Shown here: positions 37,847 through 47,522 of the stretch, piece after piece
How the letters are laid out: each line of letters starts with the position of its first letter
Position numbering within the stretch: the stretch's first letter is position 1
Source of the DNA: a virus
Length of the DNA: 59,445 nucleotides
Virus record (IMG/VR): IMGVR_UViG_3300017727_000011
Span: 1 to 59,445 of that record
Reading direction: 5' to 3' (one strand)
Made by a program: the position numbers and the translations under genes
The notes under the pieces: model-generated
What the model saw: the letters and a program-made list of their open reading frames with translations, nothing else
Told to the model about the DNA's origin: nothing
Database searches by the model: none

Positions 37847-40800
37847 AGACTGTATCAGTAGCTCCAAACACTTCCTGACCTCTTGATGATGTTTGACCAC
37901 CACCTCTCAAAGGAGGTAAAAACGCCATAGAGACTTGATTCAAGCTTGATGCGGGGCTAATGGTAGGAGAACTTAAAACAGGTTGTACTGGAATATTTGC
38001 TTGTGATTGATCTCCAGGTACAGTCCTTGCAATTTCATCTTCTCTTCTTTTTTTGAAACTATCAGCTTCTTCCATATTAATATCTTGTTCAATTCCGTCA
38101 GTCATCATTCCACCAATTTGTCCTAAGAATCCAATCATCTTTTCTATATCTCTTGATTTAAGATCCTGTCCAACAATCATATTGACTAAGGATTCAGAAA
38201 ACTCCCTGTCGTATAAAGATTTTGCTATTAATTCATTTCTTTTTCTAATGCTCAATTGTCTTAACATCCTAGCAAACAATTCACCAGCAACAAATTTAAT
38301 TCCTGTACGACCAGAAGCCACTGCAAAGAAACGTGAAAGAATTTGTGGTGATCCTGTGCCCAATACGCTTTTTACTACATCTCTTAATTGTTCAGGATCG
38401 GTTCTTCCTATAGGAAAGGGAACAGCTCCTGCTTTTTCATAAGCACTCGTAATTAATTTAAGTCTTTCAAAACCTTGAGGATCATTTACTAAATTAAAAA
38501 ATGTTTGAAAAGAATCTTTGTTTTTATCTAAGTAATCATTCATCTTGTCATACTTTGGATATTTACCTTTTCTGATATCAACCATAATTGGGGCTGACCA
38601 ATCTTTAAATATTTCTTTTTTAAAAGCTTGAAGTATGATTCCATCAGGATCATTTTGTGCTATAGCAGTTACAATTTTTTCCATATCATCAGGATCTGCT
38701 AATGCTTTTTTTACCATATCATCAGCATTCTTATAAGTAATTCCTCTGAATAATGTTTTGTCTTTAGCTAAATTTTCTAACTCAATAGTACCAGCAACAT
38801 TTAATCTTGCATTCTGTTCATTAATTTTATTTGCAAGGTTTATACCCACATCAGTTTTGCTGTTAAGATCAGCTTTGAAATTTGGAATTATTTCATCCAT
38901 TTTATTTATTATCTCAATGTTATCTGCTTTGAACTTATCAAGCTTTACATTGTCAATAACTCCTGTTGGCCTAAAAATATTTTTTATCATAGTATCATAA
39001 AAGGCGTTTTCTATTCCTTGTATGGCAATAGGATTATCACCAAAGAAATTTTTAAATTGATCTAAAGTTTCTGGGCTTTCTAAAAAAGCAGCTCCTACAC
39101 GTTCATTGGGTAATTTGTAATTACCATCTCCTGTTTCTGTTCTTAACTTTAAAATTACTCCTTGTTCGTAAAGATCTTTATATTCAGTATTGTATTTTGT
39201 TAACCAATTATCTACAGGTTCAACTGCTTCTGGAACTGACTTGAGTAATTGATCTGTTTTATGTTGTAGTAAAGATAATCTTCTAATTTTTTCTGAGTTT
39301 GTGTTTGGATTTCTAAGTGATTTATTTAAAGATTCTCCAATACTTCTTTTTAAACCAACTATTTCATCAGCACTTAATGTAAAAGTTTCATCAATTGGAT
39401 TATATTGTGGAGCTAGTCCAAAAGGTGCATCACCTTTTTGTTTATTACGCAGTAAACGTTGGTTAAGCATATTTATTGCTTCATCTAATTCTATAGTACT
39501 AATTTGTCCAGATTCTAATAGGGGACCAAGTTTGGCTAATAGCTCATCAAAAGGCTTAGTTAAATCTTTTAGAATTGTATATTCCTGAGGCAAGTCTCCT
39601 ACTGTTTGAAAAGGTTTAACAGCTAATTCACTTCTTACATCATCAACAAAAGTGTTGACCTCAACTCTTGGATTGAATTCTTTGACAGTTGCTTCTAATT
39701 CACCATATAAAGTATCTTGTGTTTGTTTAGCCTTTGTTCCTAATTCTCCACGTACAAAAATACCTGCATCTTTTAAAACTTCATCAGGAACCCTTGGAAA
39801 TGTTTTTAATAATTGTTCTTCAGCAGCAGCAATTTTACCTGGTACATCATCTAAAATAGCTGCATTCAAATTCTTTTGTGGATCAACATAAGTATTAAAT
39901 TTTTTAACAGGTTCTAATACCTCTTCTACACTACCATCATTAAACTTACGAGTTATAGGAATAGCATCAGGAAACTCTGCTGCAACTGTTGCATCTAGAA
40001 TAGCTTTGTTTTGTAAAGCTCTTTCTTGTGCAGCAGTTAATATTTCAGTTCTAACAGGTAAATCTGCTTCCATTTGAGATTGTGTTTTTATTAATTGTGG
40101 ATCTTGAGTTCTTTCAGCTAAAGACAAATTAAATTTTAAATCAGCTGCTTCTCCAGCTTCAGTTTTTTTAGCATTTTCGGAAGCAATAACGGGTGCAACT
40201 AAGTCTTCTATATTTTGTGATTCTTTTAAATTAGTTTTTGCAAAGTCATTTTCAACACTTTGTTGTATTTCACTTTTAGCATCTTCGTATGCTTTAGCCT
40301 CAGATTTTTTATCAATAAATTTTCTGAACTTATTAAAAACTGCCCCAAACACTCCTTGATCTTTCATATTCATAACCACGTCTAATGTTGCTTTAGGAAA
40401 ACCGTATAAAGCACCAGGCAAAGCTAATGAACTAGCAAAAGGTAAAACACCTCTCCATATCGCCTCAGTAGTACTTAATTCTTCTACTTTTTTATCAGAT
40501 AAATCGGCAGGTAATTCTCCTAATTCCCATCCTGTAGTAGCTAAAACATCAGTAAGAGCTGCAGTTGCAGGTGATCTTTGATAAAGTGTTAAAATTTCAT
40601 CAATAACTTTTTTACCTGTATCATAAACATTATTTTTAAAAGTATCAGGTCCCATTTGTTTCAGAATACTAGCACCAGCAGGTATAGATCCCGCAATTTT
40701 TGGGCTGGTTAAAGCAGCACCACCTGCTGCAAACTCAATACCTAGTAAGGTACCAGCAGCTACACGATCTGCAACTCTCTCTCCTAATGTCTTTGGAGTA

Positions 40801-41318
40801 AATCTTGGATCAATAGCTTTTGTAATTTCAAAACCTTTTTGAATAGAGTCTTTTATATTTTGTCGATACTCTTCTTCTTCAGATAAATATTCATCAATAT
40901 CTGAAGCAGTCCAATTTATGTATGGAAGAAAATCAGAACCAGATTGTAACAAACCTGCTAACCTTTGATTAAAACCATTTGTAAATGATTTATATAAATT
41001 TTCACCATTACTTTGATAAATACCCGCTACTTGTTCTTTCGTTAAACCATAATCATTTAAAAGTTCGTCAACTAATTGATTTGTTTGAAATGCATTAAAA
41101 TCATTCTTGATTGAATATTGACGTAAGTTTTTTAAATCTTCTCTTGCATCAATAACTTTTTTTCTTAACTCTTCGTCATCAGGTAAATATATTTTTGTGT
41201 TAGATTCTTCTCTTGGAATTTCTATTTCGTTTTGTACAAATTCACTATCTGTTTTAGAAGTTGCTTGGGCAACTGCTTGCTTAACGACTTCTCTCTCATA
41301 TTCTGCAGGTAAAGCCAT
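37839..41318 (-). CDS. Very large virion protein, probably ejection/internal core
   Basis: 1159 residues, largely helical and charged, the longest gene here. A Gly/Ala-rich hydrophobic region (AAGTLLGIEFAAGGAALTSP, about 185-215) may insert in a membrane. The rest has blocks such as NAFYDTMIKNIFRPTGVIDN and GRTGIKFVAGELFARMLRQL. No tail-tape repeat or lysozyme/transglycosylase motif that I can name. As last gene of the tail block it corresponds in size and place to the podovirus internal proteins that pass into the host with DNA. Inferred, not proven. Confidence 0.5.
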   Translation of the reverse strand: MALPAEYEREVVKQAVAQATSKTDSEFVQNEIEIPREESNTKIYLPDDEELRKKVIDAREDLKNLRQYSIKNDFNAFQTNQLVDELLNDYGLTKEQVAGIYQSNGENLYKSFTNGFNQRLAGLLQSGSDFLPYINWTASDIDEYLSEEEEYRQNIKDSIQKGFEITKAIDPRFTPKTLGERVADRVAAGTLLGIEFAAGGAALTSPKIAGSIPAGASILKQMGPDTFKNNVYDTGKKVIDEILTLYQRSPATAALTDVLATTGWELGELPADLSDKKVEELSTTEAIWRGVLPFASSLALPGALYGFPKATLDVVMNMKDQGVFGAVFNKFRKFIDKKSEAKAYEDAKSEIQQSVENDFAKTNLKESQNIEDLVAPVIASENAKKTEAGEAADLKFNLSLAERTQDPQLIKTQSQMEADLPVRTEILTAAQERALQNKAILDATVAAEFPDAIPITRKFNDGSVEEVLEPVKKFNTYVDPQKNLNAAILDDVPGKIAAAEEQLLKTFPRVPDEVLKDAGIFVRGELGTKAKQTQDTLYGELEATVKEFNPRVEVNTFVDDVRSELAVKPFQTVGDLPQEYTILKDLTKPFDELLAKLGPLLESGQISTIELDEAINMLNQRLLRNKQKGDAPFGLAPQYNPIDETFTLSADEIVGLKRSIGESLNKSLRNPNTNSEKIRRLSLLQHKTDQLLKSVPEAVEPVDNWLTKYNTEYKDLYEQGVILKLRTETGDGNYKLPNERVGAAFLESPETLDQFKNFFGDNPIAIQGIENAFYDTMIKNIFRPTGVIDNVKLDKFKADNIEIINKMDEIIPNFKADLNSKTDVGINLANKINEQNARLNVAGTIELENLAKDKTLFRGITYKNADDMVKKALADPDDMEKIVTAIAQNDPDGIILQAFKKEIFKDWSAPIMVDIRKGKYPKYDKMNDYLDKNKDSFQTFFNLVNDPQGFERLKLITSAYEKAGAVPFPIGRTDPEQLRDVVKSVLGTGSPQILSRFFAVASGRTGIKFVAGELFARMLRQLSIRKRNELIAKSLYDREFSESLVNMIVGQDLKSRDIEKMIGFLGQIGGMMTDGIEQDINMEEADSFKKRREDEIARTVPGDQSQANIPVQPVLSSPTISPASSLNQVSMAFLPPLRGGGQTSSRGQEVFGATDTVFG

Positions 41319-42439
41319 TATTGTTCTTGCCCTTCTATAACGTAGCTCCCTTCATCTGCATCTAAATTCATTCCTGAAAAAGCATCATCTCCAGACTTAA
41401 ATTGTTGATACTCAGAGCTAGCACTAAATGGACTTGGGTTATTAAGATCATATTCATTAACTAAATCATTATATTCTGCTCTATTAGAAGCTTTATTTGC
41501 AAATTTTCCGTAAGCTATAGTTCTATCTGCATAGAATTTTAAAATATTGACTAATCTCTGATTAGCTTCTGGATCTGTTGCTAAATTGGGCGTTGATCTA
41601 AGTAAATTTGTTAGTTCAAAGTTTGACTTATTACCTGTTAATTTCTCAGCTAAGTCCAATGCTAAATTTCTATTGATTATATTAAGCATATCAGAATCAG
41701 CACCCGATACAGTAAGTCGATTAAACCCTGTATTATTCAAAAATCCATCAATATCAAATCCAAAAGCATCGCCAACCTTGACTAGTCCAGCTAATGATGC
41801 AACAACTGGGTTTGTAGTCATATCAGGATCAGATAAAATTTGCATAGTCTCTTCTAATAACACAGTGGTAGCTTTTGCTTTATTCGCATCCTCTTCCTTT
41901 TTATCTCTGAAAGCAATGTAATCCTTTACATCATACTTACCTGTACCTTTTTGTTGAATTATACCCTCTAAATTTTCTAAATCTTTTAATTCCCAATCTG
42001 CTAATTTTTCTCCTGCTTGAATTCTTTGATTGTAAGCATTGATCTTTCCAATAAAACCCTCTGTTTCGGTTTTTTTATCATCAGAAACATCAGGAATACT
42101 TTCTTTATAAATATCTAAGGAGGTATCTAATATCTTTGCTTGTTTTTCTTGATCTGCTTGTGCTCGCAATAATTCATCAGTTTGTCTACCCGCACTAATT
42201 CCACCAAATAAATTTTTTAAATCATCTGCAAGAATTGCACTACTACTTGGAAGCTTTGTACCAGGTCTAGCTGTTCCAGTGAAACTTTCTGGATTTTGTG
42301 CTAAAAATTGTCCTGCAATGTCAAGTTTTGTTCTCTCAGGTAAAGTTCCAATACCTGAATAAAGATCACTTACATTAGATACAATCTTTTCGAACCCTGG
42401 AAAGTTCGCAAACATTTTTCTATTTTCTAATTTTGCCAT
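41318..42439 (-). CDS. Virion-module hypothetical protein
   Basis: 373 residues, helical, charged (FIGKINAYNQRIQAGEKLAD, NLALDLAEKLTGNKSNFELT). It directly abuts the ATG of the 1159-residue gene (shared position 41318). Likely a second ejection or internal virion protein by context. Not recognised. Confidence 0.5.
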   Translation of the reverse strand: MAKLENRKMFANFPGFEKIVSNVSDLYSGIGTLPERTKLDIAGQFLAQNPESFTGTARPGTKLPSSSAILADDLKNLFGGISAGRQTDELLRAQADQEKQAKILDTSLDIYKESIPDVSDDKKTETEGFIGKINAYNQRIQAGEKLADWELKDLENLEGIIQQKGTGKYDVKDYIAFRDKKEEDANKAKATTVLLEETMQILSDPDMTTNPVVASLAGLVKVGDAFGFDIDGFLNNTGFNRLTVSGADSDMLNIINRNLALDLAEKLTGNKSNFELTNLLRSTPNLATDPEANQRLVNILKFYADRTIAYGKFANKASNRAEYNDLVNEYDLNNPSPFSASSEYQQFKSGDDAFSGMNLDADEGSYVIEGQEQ

Positions 42440-42442
42440 GGT

Positions 42443-43333
42443 TTACCCAAATGCAGATAATGCTCCTATACCTAATCCTAGTGACTGAGAATAAGGGCTG
42501 TATTGATAAGGAGAGGATGTTACTGATTGTGATGGATAAGGTAATCCACCTAAAATACCAGCACCAAAATCAAGTCTTTCAAAAGGCTCTGCTTGTTGAG
42601 CTAATGTGTTTAATCGTTGTGCTTCTAAACCTGCTTGTTCTTGCTGTTGTTGTAGAGCACCAATACCTTGTAAAAAAGCAATATCTCTTTGAGGTGCTTG
42701 TTGAGCCGTAGTAGCTAATCCTCTAAATTGTGGAGCAGCATAAAGTGATCGTGCCGATGCTGATTCCTGAGCCGATTGTGATCCCGCTAGGGCCTGTAAA
42801 TAATTTCTTTGTAAATCTTCAAAAATTCTTTTGGATTTAACGTCTTGTAAATTTCTACCTAGTTCTGCTCGTTGTACACCTTCTCTTCCACCACCAAAAG
42901 CACCAGATGCTATAGCAGAAGCAGATAATTGATTTTCAGCTTGAGCAGCCTGTCGATCTAATTCAGCTAATGCTTGTTGAGTTACTGATTGTTGATAAGG
43001 ATCCATGAATGATTGGATACCTTCAGCAGTGGGTGTAAATTGTGTTTGTGCAGATTGAAGTGCAGCGTTAGCTTGTTGCATGTATGGTTCAAATGCACCA
43101 AGTCCTAAACTTGTTGCACCAACATTACTAGCAGCAGTGTTAGCAGCTTCGGATATAGCTTGTTGAACAGGAGTAAATGCAGCTACTTGTTGTGCAGGAA
43201 TTTCTCTTGGTTTTTCAATTAATCCAGTTGTTCCATCTGTTCCAAAAATTGTATTTAAAAGTTCTTGTGTCCTTGATTGTATATAAGGAGCAGGAAGAAT
43301 GCCTGAATATGATACGTCTTGTATAGTAGCCAT
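42443..43333 (-). CDS. Gln/Ala-rich internal virion-like protein
   Basis: 296 residues, rich in Gln, Ala, Ser (ISEAANTAASNVGATSLGLG, QALAELDRQAAQAENQLSAS) with a Gly-rich loop AFGGGREGVQRAELGRNL and a Tyr/Ser/Pro C-terminus (YPSQSVTSSPYQYSPYSQS). The Ala/Gln-rich helical character with GGGREG is one I associate with internal or ejection proteins of marine podoviruses. Coupled to the neighbouring genes. Confidence 0.55.
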   Translation of the reverse strand: MATIQDVSYSGILPAPYIQSRTQELLNTIFGTDGTTGLIEKPREIPAQQVAAFTPVQQAISEAANTAASNVGATSLGLGAFEPYMQQANAALQSAQTQFTPTAEGIQSFMDPYQQSVTQQALAELDRQAAQAENQLSASAIASGAFGGGREGVQRAELGRNLQDVKSKRIFEDLQRNYLQALAGSQSAQESASARSLYAAPQFRGLATTAQQAPQRDIAFLQGIGALQQQQEQAGLEAQRLNTLAQQAEPFERLDFGAGILGGLPYPSQSVTSSPYQYSPYSQSLGLGIGALSAFG

Positions 43334-44502
43334 TATGCTCTACCTCCAACTTGATTTTGCATATTATATAAAAGTTCAGCACCTTTTGATCTTTCTTGTG
43401 CTCTACCTTTACCACCCATTAAACTTCCAAGTCCACGAACTGTTCTAGCATTTACTACAAACTCTCCATCAGACAACATAGCAGGAATATCATCAGAAGT
43501 TTCAGTGCCGGGTCCTTCGATCTCACCATTTTTTCTTGGAAAGCCACCTTCAGCTAAACTCATAAGTCCTCCATTCTTTACAAAGGCTCTTGGATCTACT
43601 GGAGCATAACTAATAGGTGTGGGTTTATCAAAGCCACCTAACACCTTATCTGTAGTAATAGTTTCATACAAACCTTTAGGCATGGCTTCTTCATCAGTAG
43701 GTATTTCACTTTTAAGGTAATCACCACCAAGTTTTGTTATTAATGCTAATTGTAATGCTTTTTCAAAAGTTAAACCTTTTTTCATATTTTTACCAACTTC
43801 ACCTTTTACTTGACTTTCAACAGATCCAGTTAAACCAAGTTTATCTGTGACTTTAGTTACAGCCTCACCTACTGATCCACCCTTAAAAGACATTTGACCA
43901 CCAGAACCTAACACACCTTGTGTTGCTGTTGTTCTACCTGGTGCACCACCTGATGCGATAGTATCTCCAAAAAGAAAAGAAGAAAAATCGGTAGCTGATG
44001 TTTTACCAGCTCCTGTTAAAAAACTTAAAGGTGTTCCTGCACCAAATTTTGCAACCTGACCAAGAGATCCAATACCAGGAGAAAAATATCCACTAGCTCC
44101 TGCACCTATATAATCTTTTACCCCATACTTTTGAGCTTCAGGTTCAAAAAAAGTAGCTCCTGCAGCAAGTAAGGGATTTCCTGTTAAAATACCAACTGCT
44201 TCACCAAGATACTTTTCTGAATCACCAGGTAAGATATCTTTAATAATTTTTCTAATACCTTTGATAAAAAACTCTGGAAGACCAGTTTTTGGATTAATAG
44301 AGTTTGCTTTACTACCAACTCTAAAACGAGAAGGTTCAAGTCCTATTTTTCTAAATTCTTTATATATAGCATCTTTTAAATCAGGGTTTAATTTAAGTAA
44401 ATCAGAGGGAATGACCATTTCGTCTTCTGCCACGTGAGCCAAGAAGCTATCTTCATATCTACCTAATTTTGCTAATTTTTGTGCTTGTATTTTTTCAGTC
44501 AT
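43333..44502 (-). CDS. Virion protein with two related GEFVV/DEMVI blocks
   Basis: 389 residues. The N-terminus SFLAHVAEDEMVIPSDLLKL and the C-terminus SDDIPAMLSDGEFVVNARTV look like two versions of one short motif, found separately in many marine-phage structural proteins; a Gly/Ala-rich semi-hydrophobic middle lies between (VGILTGNPLLAAGATFFEPE). A ribosome site (AAGGGAT) precedes the ATG. Role in the ejection apparatus or tail is inferred from neighbours. Confidence 0.55.
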   Translation of the reverse strand: MTEKIQAQKLAKLGRYEDSFLAHVAEDEMVIPSDLLKLNPDLKDAIYKEFRKIGLEPSRFRVGSKANSINPKTGLPEFFIKGIRKIIKDILPGDSEKYLGEAVGILTGNPLLAAGATFFEPEAQKYGVKDYIGAGASGYFSPGIGSLGQVAKFGAGTPLSFLTGAGKTSATDFSSFLFGDTIASGGAPGRTTATQGVLGSGGQMSFKGGSVGEAVTKVTDKLGLTGSVESQVKGEVGKNMKKGLTFEKALQLALITKLGGDYLKSEIPTDEEAMPKGLYETITTDKVLGGFDKPTPISYAPVDPRAFVKNGGLMSLAEGGFPRKNGEIEGPGTETSDDIPAMLSDGEFVVNARTVRGLGSLMGGKGRAQERSKGAELLYNMQNQVGGRA

Positions 44503-44525
44503 TTAAGATCCCTTAATTATATATT

Positions 44526-44546
44526 TATACCTAAAATTAAGGTATA
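44526..44546. promoter_or_regulatory. Palindromic operator-like site between divergent genes
   Basis: TATACCT (44526-44532) and AGGTATA (44540-44546) form a 7-bp inverted repeat with 7-nt centre in the 59-bp gap between the minus gene ending its 5' end at 44502 and the plus gene at 44562. TATATT lies just right of it. Suits a regulator binding site or overlapping promoters. Confidence 0.4.
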
Positions 44547-44561
44547 TTACAAAGAAAAATA

Positions 44562-44861
44562 ATGAAAGTAATTCGTAACTTCCAAGACTTTAAATTAACC
44601 GATTGCCCCTTAGTATTGGTTAAATGGCTTGATGCTCATGATGCTCTTGAGACAGGATGGCATGAATGGGCAGACATTTTTCGTAAAGCAAAGCTAGCAG
44701 AATGTACCTCAGTAGGTTATTTATTTCATCAAGATGATCAAAAGATAGTATTAGTTGCCGATGAATGTGGCGAATTTGGATCTCGTATTACAGTTATACC
44801 AGGCAACTGGGTAGAAGATGTAGAGTTTTTAAAAAAAAGTAAGTCTAAGGGATCTTCTTAA
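44562..44861 (+). CDS. Small plus-strand protein, WLDAHDALETGW family
   Basis: 99 residues: CPLVLVKWLDAHDALETGWH, then TSVGYLFHQDDQKIVLVADE, GSRITVIPGNWVEDVEFLK. This arrangement occurs in many marine phages as a conserved protein of unknown function. It is the only plus-strand gene inside the minus-strand tail block, has its own divergent start region, and overlaps the 3' end of the methyltransferase gene by 17 nt, so the two transcripts collide. Confidence 0.65.
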   Translation: MKVIRNFQDFKLTDCPLVLVKWLDAHDALETGWHEWADIFRKAKLAECTSVGYLFHQDDQKIVLVADECGEFGSRITVIPGNWVEDVEFLKKSKSKGSS

Positions 44862-45444
44862 GCCATCTTTCAGGATCATTTGATTTATCGTGATACCACG
44901 TAGACTCTTTGCCCATCATAACAGCTAAATGTGCATTGCCTTTATAATATTCAGATAAGCCTTTTTTACATCCCATTTCTACTGATTGCATGTAATAATC
45001 ATCACCAAACATTGTGCCGTCATCTTTAATTTTTGGTAACCAATTTAAAACATCTTCTGTAACAGCCTCATATTTATGATCAGCATCAACCATAACTGCA
45101 TCAAAATATTTATCATCAAACAACTTTACGGCTTCATCAGTACGCATTTTATGTACTTTTGTAATCCATCCTTCTTGCACTAAATGACCGCAGTGATCAA
45201 TAAACTTATCATAAAAAGATTCCATATGATCATGTTCACCTGATGTACCTTCAAAAGTATCTACAACATGAAATTCAAATTTTTTATTATGTTCCTTGAG
45301 CCGTGATGCAAGAAAGTTGGTGCTTTTTCCAAGCAAACATCCTAGTTCTATAAATTTACTTCCTTCGGGTAGTTTATGAGCAATCATCTCATACGTTTCC
45401 ATATAATTAAAGTATCCTGGTATTTCAAACCATGGTTTTGACAT
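44845..45444 (-). CDS. Class I SAM-dependent methyltransferase
   Basis: 199 residues. Motif I KFIELGCLLGKSTNF (E33-x-G35...G39), motif II FHVVDTFEGT (D62), motif IV DAVMVDADHKYEAVTEDVLN and MFGDDYYM, as in the Methyltransf_24 group, which act on small molecules, sugars or proteins. Start has GGAGAG upstream. It is at the end of the island of oxygenases and a glycosyltransferase, so a shared modification pathway is plausible. Confidence 0.75.
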   Translation of the reverse strand: MSKPWFEIPGYFNYMETYEMIAHKLPEGSKFIELGCLLGKSTNFLASRLKEHNKKFEFHVVDTFEGTSGEHDHMESFYDKFIDHCGHLVQEGWITKVHKMRTDEAVKLFDDKYFDAVMVDADHKYEAVTEDVLNWLPKIKDDGTMFGDDYYMQSVEMGCKKGLSEYYKGNAHLAVMMGKESTWYHDKSNDPERWLKKIP

Positions 45445-45462
45445 TCTCTCTCCTTTTTTATT

Positions 45463-45714
45463 TTATTCTTTTATTACGGCACCTGTAAATAATTTTGGTG
45501 CAATAACATTTACGTCTCGTCTGATTTCACTATCAGTGGTGTCGGTGCTAGGATCGGCAACGTCATTGTTTGCGTGATCCTCAGATTCATATTCGACACC
45601 TGTTCTTGTATTAGTAATAGTGGTTTCTACCTTACAGCTATAGACAGGAATTTGATTTCCCTCTGCGTCGTACTCATAGCGTAAGATGATTGGTTCATCT
45701 ATAATCTTTGCCAT
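45463..45714 (-). CDS. Small beta-rich virion-module protein
   Basis: 83 residues: EPIILRYEYDAEGNQIPVYS, KVETTITNTRTGVEYESEDH, then an acidic part and DVNVIAPKLFTGAVIKE. Looks like a small structural protein. Not recognised. Confidence 0.5.
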   Translation of the reverse strand: MAKIIDEPIILRYEYDAEGNQIPVYSCKVETTITNTRTGVEYESEDHANNDVADPSTDTTDSEIRRDVNVIAPKLFTGAVIKE

Positions 45715-45753
45715 GTTATAGTTTTATCTAGTAAAAACTACGAAATCAAGGGG

Positions 45754-46470
45754 TTATTTAAAGGACTTTTTCTTCCAAATCTTTGTTTTATAGTTATCTA
45801 TAAAAGTAGAGAAAAACCCTAATGCTTTTTTATCATTAGTTTCTTGATCAGTTCTGTCTATATTTACACGTATTTCCCAAGATTCTCTTTTGAAAGGAAT
45901 AACTAAAGCCATAGGAGAGCCTTGTTCTAGAGTATAAGATTCGTGTGCATTCTTTGTCCAATAAAAAGGAAAATGAACTTGAAATTTATAATCATCAGTA
46001 TCAACAATTCCAGTTATTAAATCAAAGGGAAGATTTCTATTAAAAGGATTTATAAAAAGACAGCTATATCCTTTAGGAGTGCTTATAGTCCAAGGATTCA
46101 TAAATTTAAACACAGAATCGATTGTTCTTTTTGATGACCTCAAATCTGAACTTATTTGTTTTTCGTTATGTGAATTAACTCCTACACACTCTTTATCTAT
46201 AAAGTCAGTAGGAATATTACTATTTATAGCAAACTCAGATGTATTTTTTTCTTTGTCATAATGATATCGAATGTCTGTGGGAAAGGGAATAATATATCCA
46301 GTGGTATAAGCATCTAAAAAAGGAATACATGATTTTATTGTTCCGTTAGAAAATGTATCATCAATCCTACTTGTCATTTTTTTATAGGCTTCAGGTATAA
46401 AAAATTTAGCAGGTTTTGGATCAGGGATTAAACCTTTTAATATTGATTTAAATTGTATTTTATTGGTCAA
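45754..46470 (-). CDS. DUF6065-like protein, copy 1
   Basis: 238 residues. Shares with the next gene upstream the pattern C(I/P)xxxDxxxxGYI(I/V)P (here CIPFLDAYTTGYIIPFPTDI), an NPW block (KFMNPWTISTPKGYSCLFI) and a final GSPMALVIPFKRE. I believe this is the DUF6065 family (not checked), of unknown function. The start appears to be TTG at 46470, as no ATG lies near. A pair of such paralogs beside modification enzymes is unusual. Confidence 0.5.
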   Translation of the reverse strand: MTNKIQFKSILKGLIPDPKPAKFFIPEAYKKMTSRIDDTFSNGTIKSCIPFLDAYTTGYIIPFPTDIRYHYDKEKNTSEFAINSNIPTDFIDKECVGVNSHNEKQISSDLRSSKRTIDSVFKFMNPWTISTPKGYSCLFINPFNRNLPFDLITGIVDTDDYKFQVHFPFYWTKNAHESYTLEQGSPMALVIPFKRESWEIRVNIDRTDQETNDKKALGFFSTFIDNYKTKIWKKKSFK

Positions 46471-46482
46471 TATTTATTACTT

Positions 46483-47166
46483 TTATTTAAAACTATATTT
46501 ATATTTAAATTTATTATAACGCCTCAATATACCTAAGACTTCGGATTCAGAAGATTTTTCAGGATCATTTAAACTTTCTTTTTGAAACTCTAGTTTAAAA
46601 CTACCCGTCTTTATTGGAAAAAATTGAAACAAAGGTGTTCCTGCTGGAATTACATATGACCCATCTTTTTTGGTTAGTTTTAAAAAAATATGCATTCCAG
46701 GCATCCAACTAGATTCACTTAATCCTTCAGAAGACTCAAAAATGTCATCGTTTCTAAAAGGCACTTTATTAATAATTATTTTTGTATCAGGGGTAGTTTT
46801 AATATACCATGGATTCTCAATTTTTACCCAGCCTCCACACCAATGAGAGTTTTCATTTGTCTTCTTTATTGTTGGTTTGTTCCAAATATCTGAGTTTAAA
46901 GGCATGCGGGCATGAGTTCCGAAACTCACTATTTCTCCATTACGGATATCAAAGTACATATCACACCAACTAGGCACTATGTAGCCATAAGAGATTATAT
47001 CCATAATACCAGGACAACGTTTTGGATGAGCTTCTAGTTTAGGAGTCTTAATATCTAAATCAAATTTTTTAATTAGATCTTCTTTACGTTTATTTGCGGG
47101 GTAAATAGGGAACCATTTTTCGACTATAGGGTGCTCGCAACTAATTTTAATAGGTGTTTCGAACAC
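46483..47166 (-). CDS. DUF6065-like protein, copy 2
   Basis: 227 residues, paralog of 45754-46470: RCPGIMDIISYGYIVPSWCD, WVKIENPWYIKTTPDTKIII, VIPAGTPLFQFFPIKTG. The GTG start overlaps the preceding stop as TAGTG. Trp/His/Cys-rich middle (HWCGGWVKIENPW). Function unknown; the conserved strands and GTPLFQFFP end suggest a beta-sandwich. Confidence 0.5.
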   Translation of the reverse strand: MFETPIKISCEHPIVEKWFPIYPANKRKEDLIKKFDLDIKTPKLEAHPKRCPGIMDIISYGYIVPSWCDMYFDIRNGEIVSFGTHARMPLNSDIWNKPTIKKTNENSHWCGGWVKIENPWYIKTTPDTKIIINKVPFRNDDIFESSEGLSESSWMPGMHIFLKLTKKDGSYVIPAGTPLFQFFPIKTGSFKLEFQKESLNDPEKSSESEVLGILRRYNKFKYKYSFK

Positions 47167-47522
47167 TATTGTTGTTGTTTGATCTCTAAAACAGAAGCTT
47201 TGATGACTAAATCATTGGCACTACTAGAGGTTACAATTAAGCTATCGCCACCTTCAAAAACAAAGGTTCCGTTGATAATGGTCGTAGCTTGATGAGCCAC
47301 AGCTACGTTATTAATTTCAAAATCAGTGCTTCCATCATTGTAAGTAAGCACGGCATCTACAGTTCCAGAACCTGCTTGATTATGTAAAACAATAGTTTTT
47401 ACCATAAAGGTAGTCACAGGGGTAGGAGGAGTTGCTGCCACATTGGCTAGTGGTACTGTAAACAATGTATTGGCACCTGTGTTAGCGGGAGAAAGTGCAA
47501 AGGATCTAAATCTATCAGCCAT
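47166..47522 (-). CDS. Small beta-rich structural protein
   Basis: 118 residues, Thr/Ala/Val-rich beta sequence (GANTLFTVPLANVAATPPTP, TTFMVKTIVLHNQAGSGTVD) with the look of a tail or head surface protein. Directly abuts the 62-residue gene and is coupled to the next one. Exact role unknown. Confidence 0.5.
   Translation of the reverse strand: MADRFRSFALSPANTGANTLFTVPLANVAATPPTPVTTFMVKTIVLHNQAGSGTVDAVLTYNDGSTDFEINNVAVAHQATTIINGTFVFEGGDSLIVTSSSANDLVIKASVLEIKQQQ

Noticed and set aside
46079-46261. Plus-strand 60-residue frame opposite the DUF6065-like gene
   Set aside because: No promoter or ribosome site and fully overlapped by a better minus-strand gene.
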